This document shows, piece by piece, positions 1-8,915 of a stretch of 64,000 bases of DNA (positions within the stretch are counted from its first letter, which is position 1; each line of letters starts with the position of its first letter). The notes under the pieces are model-generated. The model had not been told where the DNA came from and searched no databases. It saw only the letters and a list, made by a program, of their open reading frames with translations. A program made the position numbers and the translations under genes. The DNA is from Microbacterium oryzae (GTDB lineage Bacteria; Actinomycetota; Actinomycetes; Actinomycetales; Microbacteriaceae). The stretch covers positions 930,001-994,000 of the forward strand of contig NZ_CP032550.1 in the NCBI RefSeq assembly GCF_009735645.1, written 5' to 3'.

Positions 1-774
1 GGCCTGGGGGTGCGCGAGCGCGTAGGCGGTCGCGAGGATGCCGGTGCCGCAGCCGAGGTCGATGACGCGACGTGCCGCGGGGATCTCGGGAAGGAACTCG
101 AGGAGGAAGCGCGTGCCGATGTCGACCGACGCTCCGGCGAACGCGGCGCCGTGCGCGACCACCGTCAGCCCGACGTCCTCGTGACGGACGGCCCGCGGCC
201 ATCCGCTCGTCGTCGCCGGCAGCGGGCCGGCGGCGTGCAGCACGCGGCTCTTACTCGCGGCCCTGCTGGCCCGCACATCGCCGAAGTGGCGGGCGAGCAC
301 GTCGTTCATGGCGAGCGTCATGTGCTTGATGCGTCCGCCCGCGACGACCGCGACATCGGCCGCCGCGTGGGCGGCGACGAGCCCGGCGATCTCGTCGAGC
401 GCGTCCAGCGCGCGCGGCAGCTGCAGCAGCACGAGGCGCGCGCCGCGCACGAGCTCCGGGCCGAGCGGAAGCTGCGGGGCCCCGGACAGGTCGACGCCCT
501 GCTCCGACGCATTGCGTTCCCGCGCGAGCCGGCCCGTGATGGAGTCCTGGTGCACGCGCACCCGAAGCCCCGAGGCCGCGAGCGGCAGCGTGAGCGCACC
601 GTAGCGGTCGCCGATCACGACGACCTCGCCATTGGCCGCCCGCTCGAGCGCGGGCTCCGCCTCGGCGAGGATGAGCCGGTCGCTCGCGTCGGCCGCGACG
701 AGATCATGCGCCTCGACATCCGGTCGTCGACGGAGCCCCGGCGCGATGGCGTCGAAGGCGTCGAGAACGGTCAC
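1..774 (-). CDS. Class I SAM-dependent methyltransferase, RlmG/RsmC-like (3' end cut by window edge)
   Basis: The gene starts with GTG at 774 and runs off position 1, so 258 N-terminal residues are visible and the C-terminal end is missing. The first 220 or so residues look like the degenerate methyltransferase half typical of RlmG/RsmC-type 23S/16S rRNA guanine-N2 methyltransferases. Near residue 240 the catalytic half begins with the SAM-binding motif I VIDLGCGTGILA, characteristic of the MTS (methyltransferase small) domain. The start overlaps the smc stop as GTGA, so translation is probably coupled to smc. The Asn-Pro-Pro-Tyr/Phe catalytic motif that would confirm an N-methyltransferase lies outside the window, so substrate assignment is inference. 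Confidence 0.75.
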   Translation of the reverse strand, partial: MTVLDAFDAIAPGLRRRPDVEAHDLVAADASDRLILAEAEPALERAANGEVVVIGDRYGALTLPLAASGLRVRVHQDSITGRLARERNASEQGVDLSGAPQLPLGPELVRGARLVLLQLPRALDALDEIAGLVAAHAAADVAVVAGGRIKHMTLAMNDVLARHFGDVRASRAASKSRVLHAAGPLPATTSGWPRAVRHEDVGLTVVAHGAAFAGASVDIGTRFLLEFLPEIPAARRVIDLGCGTGILATAYALAHPQA

Positions 775-3700
775 GAGGCCATCCGCTCGCCGGCGGGCTG
801 CGCGACACGCTGCCCGACCACGGCGGAGACGCCGTCCTGCCGCATCGACACCCCGTAGAGCGCATCGGCGATCTCCATGGTGCGCTTCTGGTGCGTGATG
901 ACGAGCAGCTGGCTCGACGCGCGCAGCTGCTCGAACACGCCCAGCAGGCGGCCGAGATTCGCATCGTCCAGAGCGGCCTCCACCTCGTCGAGGATGTAGA
1001 ACGGGCTGGGCCGCGCCTTGAAGATCGCGGTGAGGAGCGCGACCGCCGCGAGCGAGCGCTCGCCGCCGGAGAGGAGCGACAGGCGCTCGATCTTCTTCCC
1101 CACCGGGCGCACCTTCACCTCGATGCCGGTGGCGAGCAGGTCGTCGGGGTCGGTGAGCGAGATGCTGCCGGTGCCGCCGGGGAAGAGGATCGGGAAGACC
1201 TCCTGGAAGGCCGTGCGGGTGTCCTCGAACGCCTCCGCGAAGATGGTCTGCATCCGCTCGTCGAGATCGGCGATGATCGTCATCAGGTCCTTCCGCGTCT
1301 GCACGAGGTCGTCCAGCTGCTCGGTGAGGAACCGATGGCGCTGCTCGAGCGCGGCGAACTCCTCGAGGGCCAGCGGGTTGACGCGCCCGAGCTGCGCGAG
1401 CTTCCGCTGGGCGTCGCGCAGGCGGCGCTCCTGCGCGCGGCGGTCATAGGGGATGGCCGTGCCCGCCTCGTCGAGGACCGGCTGGTCGGGCCCGTACTCG
1501 GCGACGAGGATCTCCTCCGACAGCCCCAGCTCGCTCGCGACGCGTTCGAGAAGCGAGGTGAGGTGGAGCTTCTTCTCGCGGATCTGCAGCTCGATGCCGT
1601 GCACGCTCTCGGTGAGGCCGGTCAGCCGCTCGCGCACCTGGCGCTCCTGCTCGCGCAGGTCGCGCAGCTCGGCGGTCACCGCCGAGCGCGCGGTCTCGGC
1701 CTCCGCGAGGGCGAGGCGGGCCTCCGCCGCGGAGCGATCGACGGAGTCGAGGAGCGGCGGCAGGTCGGCGGCCACCCCTGCGGCGATCTCGCGCTGGCCG
1801 CGGCGGATGACGGCGCGCCGAGCCGCCTCGGCGGCAGCGGCCTGCTCCCGCTCGCGCTGACGCTCGAGGCCCGCCGCACGACCCTCGGCGGCGCGCACGC
1901 GCTCGCGCAGGGTCTCGATCTCCAGGCGCGCGGCGACCTCGCTCTCGCGCGCGGTCTCGAGCGCGCGCGAGAGCGGGTCGCGACCCGACGCGTCGAGCAC
2001 CGGACGCGGCTTCTCGCGTGCGGCGTCGAGGTCGGCCGCGGCTTGCCGTGCGTTCTCCTCCGCCTCGGCGACCGCCGTCGCGGCCTGGCCGATCCCGGCT
2101 TCGAGGCGCTCGCACTCCGCGATCGCGGCCTCGTGACGCACCGTCACGCGATTGACGTGCTCGGCGTGCTGGGCGAGCTGCGCATCGTGCTCGCGCAGCT
2201 CCTGCAGCCGCTCGCGCGCGGCCCGCCGCGCGCCCTGCAGGCGCGCACCCGCGTCCTCGCGCTCCGCGGCGAGGGTCGCGAGCGTCTGCTGCAGCTCGGC
2301 GAGGCGTTCGCCGGCCGCGTCGCGCTCGGCCTGCAGCTCCAGCCGCGACCGGTCGCCGCCGCTGCCTGCGCGCAGCGTGTAAGCCGTGCAGACCTCGCCC
2401 GCGCGGGTCACCGCCGTGAGTCGGTGATCGGCACCGGCGAGTGCGGCGCGTGCCGCCGCCAGGTCGTCCACGACGACGACGTGCGCGAGGAGACCCCGGA
2501 CGCCGTCGGGAGCGGTGACGACGTCGGCGGCCGGGATCCCGCTGCCGCTGTCTGGCAGCGACCCCGCCTCGGCGGTCGATGCGGGGTCGGCGATGACGAT
2601 GTCGATCACGCCCGCTCCCTCCGCCTGCCGGGCGGCGGCGAAGGCGGCCTCGCCGTCGTCGACGAGCAGCCCCTCGGCCAGCGGACCGAGGACCGCGGCG
2701 ATGGCGGCTTCGAATCCCGGCCGGACGTGGACGCTCTCCCCCACCAGGCCCCGCACGCCGGGGGCGGCCTGCTCGAGAAGGGCGGCGGCGGCGTTCCGCA
2801 CGTCGAGCGCGCTCCCGAGCGCGGCGACCTTGGCCGCGAGGGCGTCGGCCTCGCGCTCGGCTGCGCGGTGCTCCTCGCGCAGCCGATCGACCGCGCCCTC
2901 CGCTTCCGTCGCCGCCCGCTGCGCGTCCTCATAGCGGGCCTGCATCTCCGCCGCCGCTCCCTCGGAGACCGTCGCGTCGTCGAGCTCCGCGAAGGCCGCC
3001 GCCGCCTCGCGGCGCCGCTCGTGAGCCGCGTCGAGGGCGTTCTGCTGGCGGAGCACCCCGCCGCGCACAGCGGCGAGCGCCTGCTGAGCGGCCTCCGCCG
3101 CGCCGCGCAGCGTCGTCACCCGCAGGTCGTAGGCCGCGACGGCCGCGCTCTGCTCGGCGATCCGCACATCGAGGGCGTCGAGCTCGGCGCGCACGGCGGC
3201 CACCCGGCGAGCCGCGGCCGTCGCCGCATCCTCGGCCAACCCCACGCGGTCGCGGGTCTCGACGATGCGCGCGCGGGCCGCGTCCACGTCGCTCGCGCGC
3301 ACGGTGACCTGCGCGGGCGCGCCGTCGTCGGCCGCGAGCATCGCGAGCCGCTGATTCGCGAGGGTGTAGAGGCCGCGCAGGCGCTCCTGCACCTGCTCGA
3401 GCCCGAAGAGCACGCGACGCGCCTCATCCACGGCCTCCGCGTTCTGCTCGCGCTCCAGCACCGCGATGCGCGCCTTGACGGCGTCGGCCCGCTCCTGCAG
3501 CACCAGGCGCTCGGCGTGCCGTTCGTGCTCGTCCCGCGCGTGATCGGCGAGCGCATGGCGCAGCTGCACGACGTCGTCGGCGAAGATCCGCGCCTTGGCG
3601 TCGCGGACCACCGCCGCGATCGTCTGGGCCTCCCGGGCGATCTCGGCCTGGCGCCCGAGGGGCTTCAGCTGTCGCCGGATCTCCCCGGCGAGATCGCTGA

Positions 3701-4271
3701 GCCGGGCGAGGTTCTGCTCCATCGCCTCGAGCTTGCGAACGGTCTTCTCCTTGCGGCGGCGGTGCTTGAGGATGCCGGCGGCCTCCTCGACGAAGCCACG
3801 ACGCTCCTCGGGCGACGCCTGCAGCACGGTGTCGAGCCGCCCCTGCCCCACGATGACGTGCATCTCGCGGCCGAGGCCGGAGTCGCTCAGCAGCTCCTGC
3901 ACATCGAGCAGCCGGCACGACTCGCCGTTGATGGCGTACTCGCTCGAGCCGTTGCGGAACAGCGTGCGGCTGATCGTCACCTCGCTGTACTCGATGGGGA
4001 GCGCCCCGTCGGCGTTGTCGATGGTGAGCTGCACCTCCGCACGCCCGAGCGGCCCGCGCGTGGCGGTGCCCGCGAAGATGACGTCCTCCATCTTGCCGCC
4101 GCGGAGGGTCTTGGCGCCCTGCTCCCCCATCACCCACGCGAGCGCGTCGACGACGTTGGACTTGCCGGAGCCGTTGGGGCCGACGATCGCCGTGACACCG
4201 GGTTCGAGCGCGAAGGTCGTCGGCTGCGCGAAAGATTTGAACCCCTTCAGGGTGAGGCTCTTCAGATGCAT
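771..4271 (-). CDS. smc: Chromosome segregation protein SMC
   Basis: This is a 1,166-residue SMC ATPase of the usual bacterial length, which condenses and helps segregate the chromosome with ScpA/ScpB. Visible parts in order: an N-terminal head starting MHLKSLTLKGFKSF with Walker A GPNGSGKSN, a long Ala/Arg/Glu-rich coiled coil, a hinge around residues 500-640, a second coiled coil, and the C-terminal head with signature LSGGERSLAAVALL and Walker B FYILDEVEAALDD. An in-frame ATG lies at 4310, but the ATG at 4271 has a strong AGGAGG site 8 nt upstream and gives the canonical SMC N-terminus. A possible -10 (TACCGT) lies at 4316-4321 on the minus strand. In many actinobacteria smc follows mutM directly; here about 5.7 kb of accessory genes separate them. 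Confidence 0.97.
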   Translation of the reverse strand: MHLKSLTLKGFKSFAQPTTFALEPGVTAIVGPNGSGKSNVVDALAWVMGEQGAKTLRGGKMEDVIFAGTATRGPLGRAEVQLTIDNADGALPIEYSEVTISRTLFRNGSSEYAINGESCRLLDVQELLSDSGLGREMHVIVGQGRLDTVLQASPEERRGFVEEAAGILKHRRRKEKTVRKLEAMEQNLARLSDLAGEIRRQLKPLGRQAEIAREAQTIAAVVRDAKARIFADDVVQLRHALADHARDEHERHAERLVLQERADAVKARIAVLEREQNAEAVDEARRVLFGLEQVQERLRGLYTLANQRLAMLAADDGAPAQVTVRASDVDAARARIVETRDRVGLAEDAATAAARRVAAVRAELDALDVRIAEQSAAVAAYDLRVTTLRGAAEAAQQALAAVRGGVLRQQNALDAAHERRREAAAAFAELDDATVSEGAAAEMQARYEDAQRAATEAEGAVDRLREEHRAAEREADALAAKVAALGSALDVRNAAAALLEQAAPGVRGLVGESVHVRPGFEAAIAAVLGPLAEGLLVDDGEAAFAAARQAEGAGVIDIVIADPASTAEAGSLPDSGSGIPAADVVTAPDGVRGLLAHVVVVDDLAAARAALAGADHRLTAVTRAGEVCTAYTLRAGSGGDRSRLELQAERDAAGERLAELQQTLATLAAEREDAGARLQGARRAARERLQELREHDAQLAQHAEHVNRVTVRHEAAIAECERLEAGIGQAATAVAEAEENARQAAADLDAAREKPRPVLDASGRDPLSRALETARESEVAARLEIETLRERVRAAEGRAAGLERQREREQAAAAEAARRAVIRRGQREIAAGVAADLPPLLDSVDRSAAEARLALAEAETARSAVTAELRDLREQERQVRERLTGLTESVHGIELQIREKKLHLTSLLERVASELGLSEEILVAEYGPDQPVLDEAGTAIPYDRRAQERRLRDAQRKLAQLGRVNPLALEEFAALEQRHRFLTEQLDDLVQTRKDLMTIIADLDERMQTIFAEAFEDTRTAFQEVFPILFPGGTGSISLTDPDDLLATGIEVKVRPVGKKIERLSLLSGGERSLAAVALLTAIFKARPSPFYILDEVEAALDDANLGRLLGVFEQLRASSQLLVITHQKRTMEIADALYGVSMRQDGVSAVVGQRVAQPAGERMAS

Positions 4272-4385
4272 CCGCGGGCCTCCTTCCCCGTCCCCGCCTG
4301 GGAAAACCACGGTTCACGGTACCCGAGCATCGCTCCGGATCCGGGCAGCGGCGGCGGCTCGTCGGAAAAGATCCTGAGAATCTGC

Positions 4386-4415
4386 TTGACGCGGAGCTCC
4401 TCCCCTCAGTAACGT
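4386..4415 (+). promoter_or_regulatory. Candidate sigma70-type promoter for the small-ORF/GNAT unit
   Basis: TTGACG (4386-4391) and TAACGT (4410-4415) are separated by 18 nt. This is the best -35/-10 pair between the divergent smc gene and the plus-strand small ORFs. Downstream are two small ORFs with ribosome binding sites, then a hairpin at 5095. Confidence 0.5.
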
Positions 4416-4479
4416 GTCTGCTCGCACGATCCCATCGCCGAGCATCAGCCGGCCCGCGGCATGAGAGGAGGAAGCCGAC

Positions 4480-4602
4480 ATGGACATCACGCAGAACCCG
4501 GATACGACCCGCACAGCGTTCGCGGCTTCCGTCCCCGTCGCCGGGCGACGACTCGACGGGATCATTGCGGGCGGACTCCGTCCGACGCTCCGCCGTCCGT
4601 AG
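4480..4602 (+). CDS. Hypothetical 40-residue peptide
   Basis: This short ORF opens with ATG at 4480, behind a strong GAGGAGGA site about 7 nt upstream and about 65 nt after a plausible promoter. The peptide is polar at its start and basic at its end (it closes GLRPTLRRP). No family is recognised. It could be a leader peptide or simply a chance ORF; the ribosome binding site and promoter are the only support. Confidence 0.3.
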   Translation: MDITQNPDTTRTAFAASVPVAGRRLDGIIAGGLRPTLRRP

Positions 4603-4800
4603 CGCAACTCCCGCCTCTCCGCATCCGCCGGTCGTCGGCCATCCGTCTCGGACCGGCGCCGCGCCCCGCCGCTCCGGCCATCCGTGCCGTCGGCCGAGCG
4701 CACCTCTCCGCCGTCCCCGGCGTGCTCGGGGCCGCTCCCGTTCCCCTCCGGGAACATCTCCCGCTCCGCACCGCGGGGCACACCCACGAAGGAAACCGTC

Positions 4801-5076
4801 GTGAACACGATTCACCTGTCCGTATCCGCCCACCCCCCGCAACCGGGCGTGCTCTCGGCACTGCCCGCGCGCACGCCTCGCACCTCGCCCGCCGACCGGC
4901 TGGCGATGTGGCTCGGCCTGCGGCTGCTGCTGTGGAGCACGCGCCCCATCGACCAGGCCGAGGTCCAGCGCCTGCACGAGCGTCGGCGCGTCGCCGCCGC
5001 CGCGCGGGCCGAGCACGACGCCGCGCTGTCCCGCAGCGCGGCCCGGTACGGCATCCACTGGACGAACATCCGATGA
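4801..5076 (+). CDS. Hypothetical protein, 91 residues
   Basis: I chose the GTG at 4801 because GAAGGA lies 8 nt upstream; the reading frame is open further 5' to 4684, but without support. The product has a disordered N-terminal third, then a short hydrophobic stretch LAMWLGLRLLLWSTRP around residues 37-52. It ends with a charged helix rich in Arg, Ala and His. It could be a small membrane-associated peptide. It is followed 18 nt later by a strong hairpin, so it and the 40-residue ORF may form their own short transcript. No family recognised. Confidence 0.5.
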   Translation: MNTIHLSVSAHPPQPGVLSALPARTPRTSPADRLAMWLGLRLLLWSTRPIDQAEVQRLHERRRVAAAARAEHDAALSRSAARYGIHWTNIR

Positions 5077-5094
5077 CCGACGCCGACCGCCAGC

Positions 5095-5127
5095 AGGGCG
5101 CCCCGCGCATCCGCCGCGGGGCGCCCT
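5095..5127 (+). terminator. Hairpin terminator candidate
   Basis: A perfect 13-bp GC-rich inverted repeat (arms 5095-5107 and 5115-5127, 7-nt loop) lies between the small ORFs and the GNAT gene. There is no T-tract, which is common for actinobacterial terminators. Confidence 0.6.
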
Positions 5128-5177
5128 CCCCCCGACCCGAGCACGACCATCCGTCGTGCGGAACCGAAGGAGCCGCC

Positions 5178-6251
5178 ATGACCTGGCGCATCGATCGCGT
5201 CGTCGTCCCCGAATCTCTGGAGTCTGCGGACGCCGCCGACCTCGCCGCCTTCGTCGCGCTGGCCAACGCCGCCTGGCGTCGTGACTCGGGCACCGACCTC
5301 CACGACGACGACCCCGCCGACATGCTGAGCCGGTGGCAGGAGCAGACCTACCACCGGACGACGGCCATCGTCGCGCGGGACGGCGACGACCTCGCCGCGA
5401 CCGGCACGCTCGACGTCGAGCTGTCCACCGAGCGGACGGCCGAGGTCGATGTTGCCGTGTCCGACCGCCACCTCGGCACGGATGCCGGCGACGCCGTGCT
5501 GGCCGCCCTCGAGCGCCTCGCGCGCGAGCAGGGCCGCGCCGTGCTGCAGGGCTGGACGATCCACCGCGCCGACGCGGAGGGCGAGCGGCTCGTGCCGCCG
5601 ACCGGAGCCGGCGCGATCCCGGCCGACGACGAGTCCGCCCGCCGCATGCTGCGGGCCGGGTACGTGCTGGGGCAGGTCGAGCGCAACAGCGTGTTCGACC
5701 TGCACGGGTCGTACGAGGACGTCGACCGGCTGCTCGCGCAGGCCGAGGAGCGCGCGGGCGACGAGTACCGCGTGGTGTGGTGGACGGGTCGCACGCCCGA
5801 TGAGCACGCCGAGGGCTACGCCCGTGCGATCGCGCGGATGAGCACCGACGTCCCGGCCGGCGACATGGCCGCCGAGGAGCAGACGTGGGATGCCGCGCGC
5901 GTTCTCGTGCGCGACGACCGTCTTCTCCGGTCCGGTCAGCTGATGGGCGTCACGCTCGCCGTGCACGTGCCGACGGGCGAGGTGGCGGCGTTCAACGAGC
6001 TGCAGATCGGCGCCGATCGCACTCGCCCGACCTCGCAGTGGGGCACGCTCGTCATGCCCGAGCACCGCGGGCGCCGCCTCGGCGCCCTGGTGAAGTGCGT
6101 CGGCCTCCGCAACTGGCACGACGCGGTGCCCGAGTCGCCGTGCGTCTCCACCTTCAACGCCGAGGAGAACCGGTACATGCTCGACGTCAACGAGGCCGTG
6201 GGCTTCCGACCCGCCTCCTATGCCGCGGCGTGGGAGAAGACGCTCTCCTGA
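5178..6251 (+). CDS. GNAT-family N-acetyltransferase with tandem GNAT folds
   Basis: The 357-residue protein has two GNAT-like halves. The N-terminal half (about 1-170) is degenerate, and the C-terminal half (about 200-357) carries the acetyl-CoA loop EHRGRRLGALVK (R-x-x-G-x). The family transfers acetyl groups from acetyl-CoA to small amines or antibiotics; the substrate cannot be told from sequence. The ATG at 5178 has GAAGGAG 5 nt upstream. It ends in a bidirectional hairpin shared with the convergent dehydrogenase gene. The frame is open far upstream, but that extension is a shadow with no start signal. Confidence 0.85.
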   Translation: MTWRIDRVVVPESLESADAADLAAFVALANAAWRRDSGTDLHDDDPADMLSRWQEQTYHRTTAIVARDGDDLAATGTLDVELSTERTAEVDVAVSDRHLGTDAGDAVLAALERLAREQGRAVLQGWTIHRADAEGERLVPPTGAGAIPADDESARRMLRAGYVLGQVERNSVFDLHGSYEDVDRLLAQAEERAGDEYRVVWWTGRTPDEHAEGYARAIARMSTDVPAGDMAAEEQTWDAARVLVRDDRLLRSGQLMGVTLAVHVPTGEVAAFNELQIGADRTRPTSQWGTLVMPEHRGRRLGALVKCVGLRNWHDAVPESPCVSTFNAEENRYMLDVNEAVGFRPASYAAAWEKTLS

Positions 6252-6257
6252 ACCGCA

Positions 6258-6289
6258 GCGGATGGCCGGGGCCCAGCCCGGCCATCCGC
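6258..6289. terminator. Bidirectional terminator between convergent genes
   Basis: A perfect 13-bp stem (6258-6270 with 6277-6289, loop GCCCAG) lies between the GNAT stop at 6251 and the end of the convergent dehydrogenase gene at 6296. It can serve both strands. Confidence 0.75.
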
Positions 6290-6295
6290 CCGGTC

Positions 6296-7144
6296 TCACG
6301 CGTAGTCGTAGAAGCCGTGCCCGGTTCCGCGGCCGAGGCGACCCTGGTCGATGTAGTCGCGCTTGAGGATCTCGGCGAACTCCCGCTTCTCGGGGTCGTC
6401 GCTGTCCTTGTTGAGGTTGTAGGGGGTCTGCATCCCCACGACGTCGAAGATCTGGAACGGGCCGAGCGGCGCGCCCGTGGCCCGGCGCCAGGTGAGGTCG
6501 ATGGTCTCGACGTCGGCGACGCCGCGCACGTACAGCTTCGCGGCGGCGTCGAGGAGCGGCACGAGAAGCGAGTTCAGCACATAGCCCGGCTGCTCCTTCT
6601 TCACGCGGATGGGGACCATCCCGATCTCGTCGGCGAACTGGGCGACGGCCTCGAAGGCGTCCGCGTCGGTGCCGGCGTGGCCCATCACCTCGCCGGTGTT
6701 GTTGCGCCACACCTCGTTCGCGAAGTGCAGCGCGAGGAAGCGGTGGGGGCGCCCCGTGGCGTCGGCCATGTCGCTCGGCAGCAGCGTGGACGAGTTCGTG
6801 GCGAAGATCGTCTTCTCGGGAGCGGCGGCGCCGACCTTCGCCCACGTGTCGCGCTTGATGTCGATGCGCTCCGGGACGGCCTCGATGACGAGGTCTGCGT
6901 CGCTCAGGGCGTCGGCGAGGTCGGAGGTGGCGCGGATGCGCGCGATGGCGGCGTCGATCCGCTCGTCCGTGGCATCGGGCAGGTCGCGGAGGTAGAGCGG
7001 GCGGAGGTACTCCCACCGCTCCGGAAGCTTCGCCAGGATCTCGTCGCTCAGGTCGTAGGCGACGACGTCCTTCCCGTGGTACGCGGCTTGGAGGATGATC
7101 TGCGAGCCGAGCACTCCGGTGCCCAGGACGGTGAGTTTCTGCAT
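6296..7144 (-). CDS. 3-hydroxyacyl-CoA dehydrogenase family protein
   Basis: The 282-residue NAD-dependent dehydrogenase has an N-terminal Rossmann fold (LGTGVLGSQI near residue 5; VIEAVPE near 93) and a C-terminal helical dimerisation domain. The segment NSSTLLPSDMADATGRPHRF followed by LALHFAN is typical of 3-hydroxybutyryl/3-hydroxyacyl-CoA dehydrogenases, where the His is catalytic. It probably oxidises 3-hydroxyacyl-CoA in fatty-acid or butyrate-type metabolism. The ATG at 7144 is preferred to 7165 because GAAGAAGG sits 7 nt upstream of it. It is a single-gene unit, divergent from cofD. Confidence 0.88.
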   Translation of the reverse strand: MQKLTVLGTGVLGSQIILQAAYHGKDVVAYDLSDEILAKLPERWEYLRPLYLRDLPDATDERIDAAIARIRATSDLADALSDADLVIEAVPERIDIKRDTWAKVGAAAPEKTIFATNSSTLLPSDMADATGRPHRFLALHFANEVWRNNTGEVMGHAGTDADAFEAVAQFADEIGMVPIRVKKEQPGYVLNSLLVPLLDAAAKLYVRGVADVETIDLTWRRATGAPLGPFQIFDVVGMQTPYNLNKDSDDPEKREFAEILKRDYIDQGRLGRGTGHGFYDYA

Positions 7145-7242
7145 TGTGTGCCTTCTTCCATTCATGTGAATAGCCTCGGATCTCGGTCTACTCCCCTCGT
7201 CTGAGCGGTCTCCGAGAGTCGTGCGCGGGATCGGGGCGTGGG

Positions 7243-7248
7243 TAACGT
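7243..7248 (+). promoter_or_regulatory. Leaderless-type -10 (TAACGT) of cofD
   Basis: TAACGT lies exactly 6 nt before the ATG at 7255, which would put the transcription start on the start codon. No Shine-Dalgarno sequence precedes cofD, which fits a leaderless mRNA. Confidence 0.55.
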
Positions 7249-7254
7249 GGTCGG

Positions 7255-8220
7255 ATGCGATACACGGTCATCGGCGGCGGCGTCGGCTGCGCCCGCTTCG
7301 TTCTGGGACTGCGCGAGCACGTCCGCCGCGCGGGCGGGCAGGACGAGATCGACGTCGTCGTGAACACGGCCGACGACTGGTGGGTGTCGGGTCTGCGCAT
7401 CTCGCCCGATCACGACAGCCTGCTCTACGCCCTCGCCGGTGTGAACGACCGCGACCGCGGGTGGGGGCGCGCCGACGAGTCCGAGCGCGTCGCGCGGGAG
7501 CTCGCCGCCTGGGGGGCGGTGCCGGAGTGGTTCACGCTCGGCGACCTCGACCTCGGCGCACACATCGCCCGCACGGCGTGGCTGCGCGACGGTGCGACCG
7601 TCTCCGACGTCTACGCCCGCCTCGCCGCGCGCTGGAAGCTGGGCGCTGACCTTCATCCCGCGACCGACACCGAGATCGACACGCACGTGCACACGACGGA
7701 TGGCCGGAGGATGCACTTCCAGGAATGGTGGGTCCGTCATCGCGCGGCCCTCCCCGCCACGCGCTTCGAGCAGACCGGCATCGCGCGCGCGACGCCGTCG
7801 GATGGCGCGCTGCGGGCGATCGCGGAAGCAGACGTGATCCTCCTCGCACCGTCCAACCCGGTCGTGTCGATCGGGCCGATCCTCGCGGTGCCCGGCATGC
7901 GCGACGCGCTGCGTGCGGCGCCGGCGCCGATCGTCGGCGTCTCGGGGATCATCGCCGGCGCGGTCGTGCGCGGGATGGCGGACGCCTGCCTCGCCGCGAT
8001 CGGCGTGGAGACGTCGGCCGACGCCGTCGCTCGCCGGTACGGAGCGCGGTCAGCGGGCGGACTGCTCGACGGCTGGCTCGTCGACGAGACCGACGCGGAT
8101 GTCGTCGGTCCCCTTTCCGAGGCTGGCATCCGCACGCGCGCCGTGCCGCTGTGGCTGCGCGATGCGGACAGCTCCGCGCAGGTCGCGGCCGACGCGCTCG
8201 CGCTCGCCGCGGACGCGTAG
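7255..8220 (+). CDS. cofD: 2-phospho-L-lactate transferase (coenzyme F420 biosynthesis)
   Basis: The 321-residue protein belongs to the CofD/YvcK fold. It couples a guanylyl- (or dehydro-) phospholactate-type donor to the deazaflavin FO, making F420-0. Visible motifs are the N-terminal GGGVGCARF loop, NTADDWWVSGLRISPDHDS near residues 40-58, the LGDLDLGAHI stretch, and LLAPSNPVVSIGPILAVPG near 200. These fit CofD rather than the YvcK cell-wall regulators. The partner genes cofC, cofE and cofGH are not in the window, so the pathway is scattered. It appears monocistronic, with a leaderless-type start and a hairpin at its end. Confidence 0.92.
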   Translation: MRYTVIGGGVGCARFVLGLREHVRRAGGQDEIDVVVNTADDWWVSGLRISPDHDSLLYALAGVNDRDRGWGRADESERVARELAAWGAVPEWFTLGDLDLGAHIARTAWLRDGATVSDVYARLAARWKLGADLHPATDTEIDTHVHTTDGRRMHFQEWWVRHRAALPATRFEQTGIARATPSDGALRAIAEADVILLAPSNPVVSIGPILAVPGMRDALRAAPAPIVGVSGIIAGAVVRGMADACLAAIGVETSADAVARRYGARSAGGLLDGWLVDETDADVVGPLSEAGIRTRAVPLWLRDADSSAQVAADALALAADA

Positions 8221-8234
8221 AGCAAGCCCGAGGA

Positions 8235-8254
8235 GCCGCGTCAGTGGACGCGGC
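8235..8254. terminator. Convergent hairpin at the satD-like stop codon
   Basis: A perfect 8-bp stem with a 4-nt loop (8235-8242 with 8247-8254) overlaps the stop of the minus-strand SatD-like gene and follows cofD by 14 nt. Confidence 0.5.
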
Positions 8255-8903
8255 GCGGGCGCACGCCCATCTCCAGCGTCTCCGCGCCCAGCCGGAGCGC
8301 GAGAACCGAGGGCTTGTTGAGGGTCTGCGACACGGCGGAGGGCGAGACCCGCTCGATCTCGGCGATCTTCTTCTGCGGGTACCCGCACCACAGGAGGAAG
8401 ACCGCGCGGCGCGCGCGGGGCGCGATGTCGTCGATGAGGTGGTCACGGGCAGCGAGGTATGCGTTCACCGGGCCCTCGATCGCCCGATCGTGCGCGGAGG
8501 AGTCGGGGTCGACGAGGAACCACGAGCGCGTGCTGGGCAGGCGCGTGTCGGCGAGCTCGTGCGCGCGGTCGACCGCGTCGCGCGCGGCCCACCAGCCCGG
8601 GCCATCCTGGATCCGGTCCCCCAGACGCGACTCGACCGGGACCATCCCGCCCAGGCCGATGCCGAATCGGCACCCGACGCCGTCGGGCAGGGCGAGCTGC
8701 AGGTAGAGGGTCGACAGCAGCGCGTCGTCGACGGTGCGGAAGGCGGCCTGGAACTCATCGCCCACCGTCGGGTACCACTTCTGCAGTGCCCAGGGATAGG
8801 TGCGGTCGACCTCCATGGCGGCCTGCTCGACACCGCGCTGCACGTCGTCGCGCGATGCCGACTCCCGTGAGGAGATGATGTCCGCGATCACTGCTACCGC
8901 CAT
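8241..8903 (-). CDS. SatD-family protein with C-terminal helix-turn-helix
   Basis: The 220-residue protein matches the SatD family, named after an acid-tolerance gene of Streptococcus mutans; its biochemistry is not established. The N-terminal MAVAVIADIISSRE and YPTVGDEFQAAF segments are typical and resemble a degenerate nucleotidyl-cyclase-like fold. The last 60 residues form a sigma-region-4-like helix-turn-helix with QKKIAEIERVSPSAVSQTL, so DNA binding is plausible. There is no Shine-Dalgarno sequence. The start has a leaderless-type -10 and lies beside two ATATCAC repeats spaced 10 bp apart, which suggests autoregulation. Confidence 0.8.
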   Translation of the reverse strand: MAVAVIADIISSRESASRDDVQRGVEQAAMEVDRTYPWALQKWYPTVGDEFQAAFRTVDDALLSTLYLQLALPDGVGCRFGIGLGGMVPVESRLGDRIQDGPGWWAARDAVDRAHELADTRLPSTRSWFLVDPDSSAHDRAIEGPVNAYLAARDHLIDDIAPRARRAVFLLWCGYPQKKIAEIERVSPSAVSQTLNKPSVLALRLGAETLEMGVRPRRVH

Positions 8904-8909
8904 CGGTGA

Positions 8910-8915
8910 AGCATA
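8910..8915 (-). promoter_or_regulatory. Leaderless-type -10 (TATGCT) of the satD-like gene
   Basis: Read on the minus strand, TATGCT is followed by TCACCG and then the ATG at 8903, a 6-nt gap. No Shine-Dalgarno sequence is present. Confidence 0.5.

Noticed and set aside
891..4412. Long plus-strand open frame (1,173 codons) opposite smc
   Set aside because: It is the antisense shadow of smc in GC-rich DNA. The translation is Arg/Gly/Leu-rich with no motifs, while the minus frame shows every SMC signature.
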